DNA of 6,738 nucleotides from an uncultured Methylobacter sp. (GTDB lineage Bacteria; Pseudomonadota; Gammaproteobacteria; Methylococcales; Methylomonadaceae): NCBI GenBank assembly GCA_903831545.1, contig CAIKYI010000105.1, forward strand, positions 1-6,738. Direction: 5' to 3'. Positions 6,616 to 6,738 of the stretch are shown in pieces (position 1 is the first letter of the stretch; each line of letters starts with the position of its first letter). The notes under the pieces were generated by a model. It was not told the origin of the DNA. It saw only the letters and a list, made by a program, of their open reading frames with translations, and searched no databases. The position numbers and the translations under genes were made by a program.

Positions 6616-6687
6616 GGATGGGTAGAGCAACGCGAAACCCATCGTTCATGCCAGGTTGTGACGGGTTTCGCTATCGCTCTACCATCC
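6616..6687. repeat. Long imperfect inverted repeat (REP-like element)
   Basis: The left arm, 6616-6643, starts GGATGGGTAGAGC and ends GCGAAACCCATC. The right arm, 6660-6687, starts GACGGGTTTCGC and ends GCTCTACCATCC. The arms pair along most of their 28 bases, interrupted by one unpaired G and a short internal mismatch (AAC against TATC), with a 16-base loop (6644-6659). No T-tract follows on the plus strand. It sits upstream of the yheT promoter, where it could end transcription or mark a gene boundary, but a dispersed repeat is the simplest reading. Confidence 0.72.
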
Positions 6688-6718
6688 GGTAGCCCCTTGC
6701 GATTTTAAAAAATCCATG

Positions 6719-6738
6719 CTGTGGGAGCGACGCCTACG
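6719..6738. repeat. Possible start of another palindromic repeat, cut by the window edge
   Basis: The final bases, TGTGGGAGCGACGCCTACG, have the look of the common proteobacterial repeats that begin GTGGGAGCG and continue into a GC-rich hairpin. The partner arm would lie beyond the window, so this is a resemblance only. Confidence 0.35.

Overview
The window looks like chromosomal DNA of a gammaproteobacterium. The moderate base composition, lipobox-type lipoprotein, YheT-family hydrolase and several dispersed palindromic repeats are reminiscent of methanotrophs of the Methylococcales. That placement is an impression from the repeat style, not something the sequence proves.

Layout. (1) Positions 1-317 hold the 3' end of an outer-membrane TpsB/FhaC-type secretion pore whose start lies outside the window. 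(2) A gap of 191 bases contains a compact double-hairpin repeat (329-381). (3) Positions 509-4592 hold two overlapping same-strand genes: a glycine-zipper lipoprotein with a Lys/Pro/Ala-rich tail, then a 1035-residue protein with an N-terminal membrane anchor, a degenerate WD40 propeller region, a linker domain and a C-terminal caspase (peptidase C14) domain with an intact His/Cys dyad. (4) A 368-base gap (4593-4960) has no credible gene. It carries three copies of one repeat family, one of them inverted, and a likely promoter. (5) Positions 4961-5470 encode a small polytopic membrane protein of unknown function. (6) Convergent to it, with 7 bases between the stop codons, is a yheT-type alpha/beta hydrolase (5478-6482, minus strand) with a well-formed sigma70-like promoter. 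(7) The last 256 bases hold that promoter, a long imperfect inverted repeat and the beginning of another repeat-like element cut by the window end.

How the genes may work together. The lipoprotein and caspase genes overlap, so they are probably co-transcribed and translationally coupled. Signal-anchor topology predicts that the WD40 and caspase parts are outside the cytoplasm, the same compartment the lipoprotein faces. The neighbouring TpsB pore also belongs to the envelope. The most interesting reading is an envelope-located caspase module: a membrane-tethered propeller sensor/protease with a membrane-inserting or peptidoglycan-facing lipoprotein partner, possibly linked to two-partner secretion. 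The downstream membrane protein and YheT hydrolase look like unrelated neighbours, separated by a repeat-rich gap.
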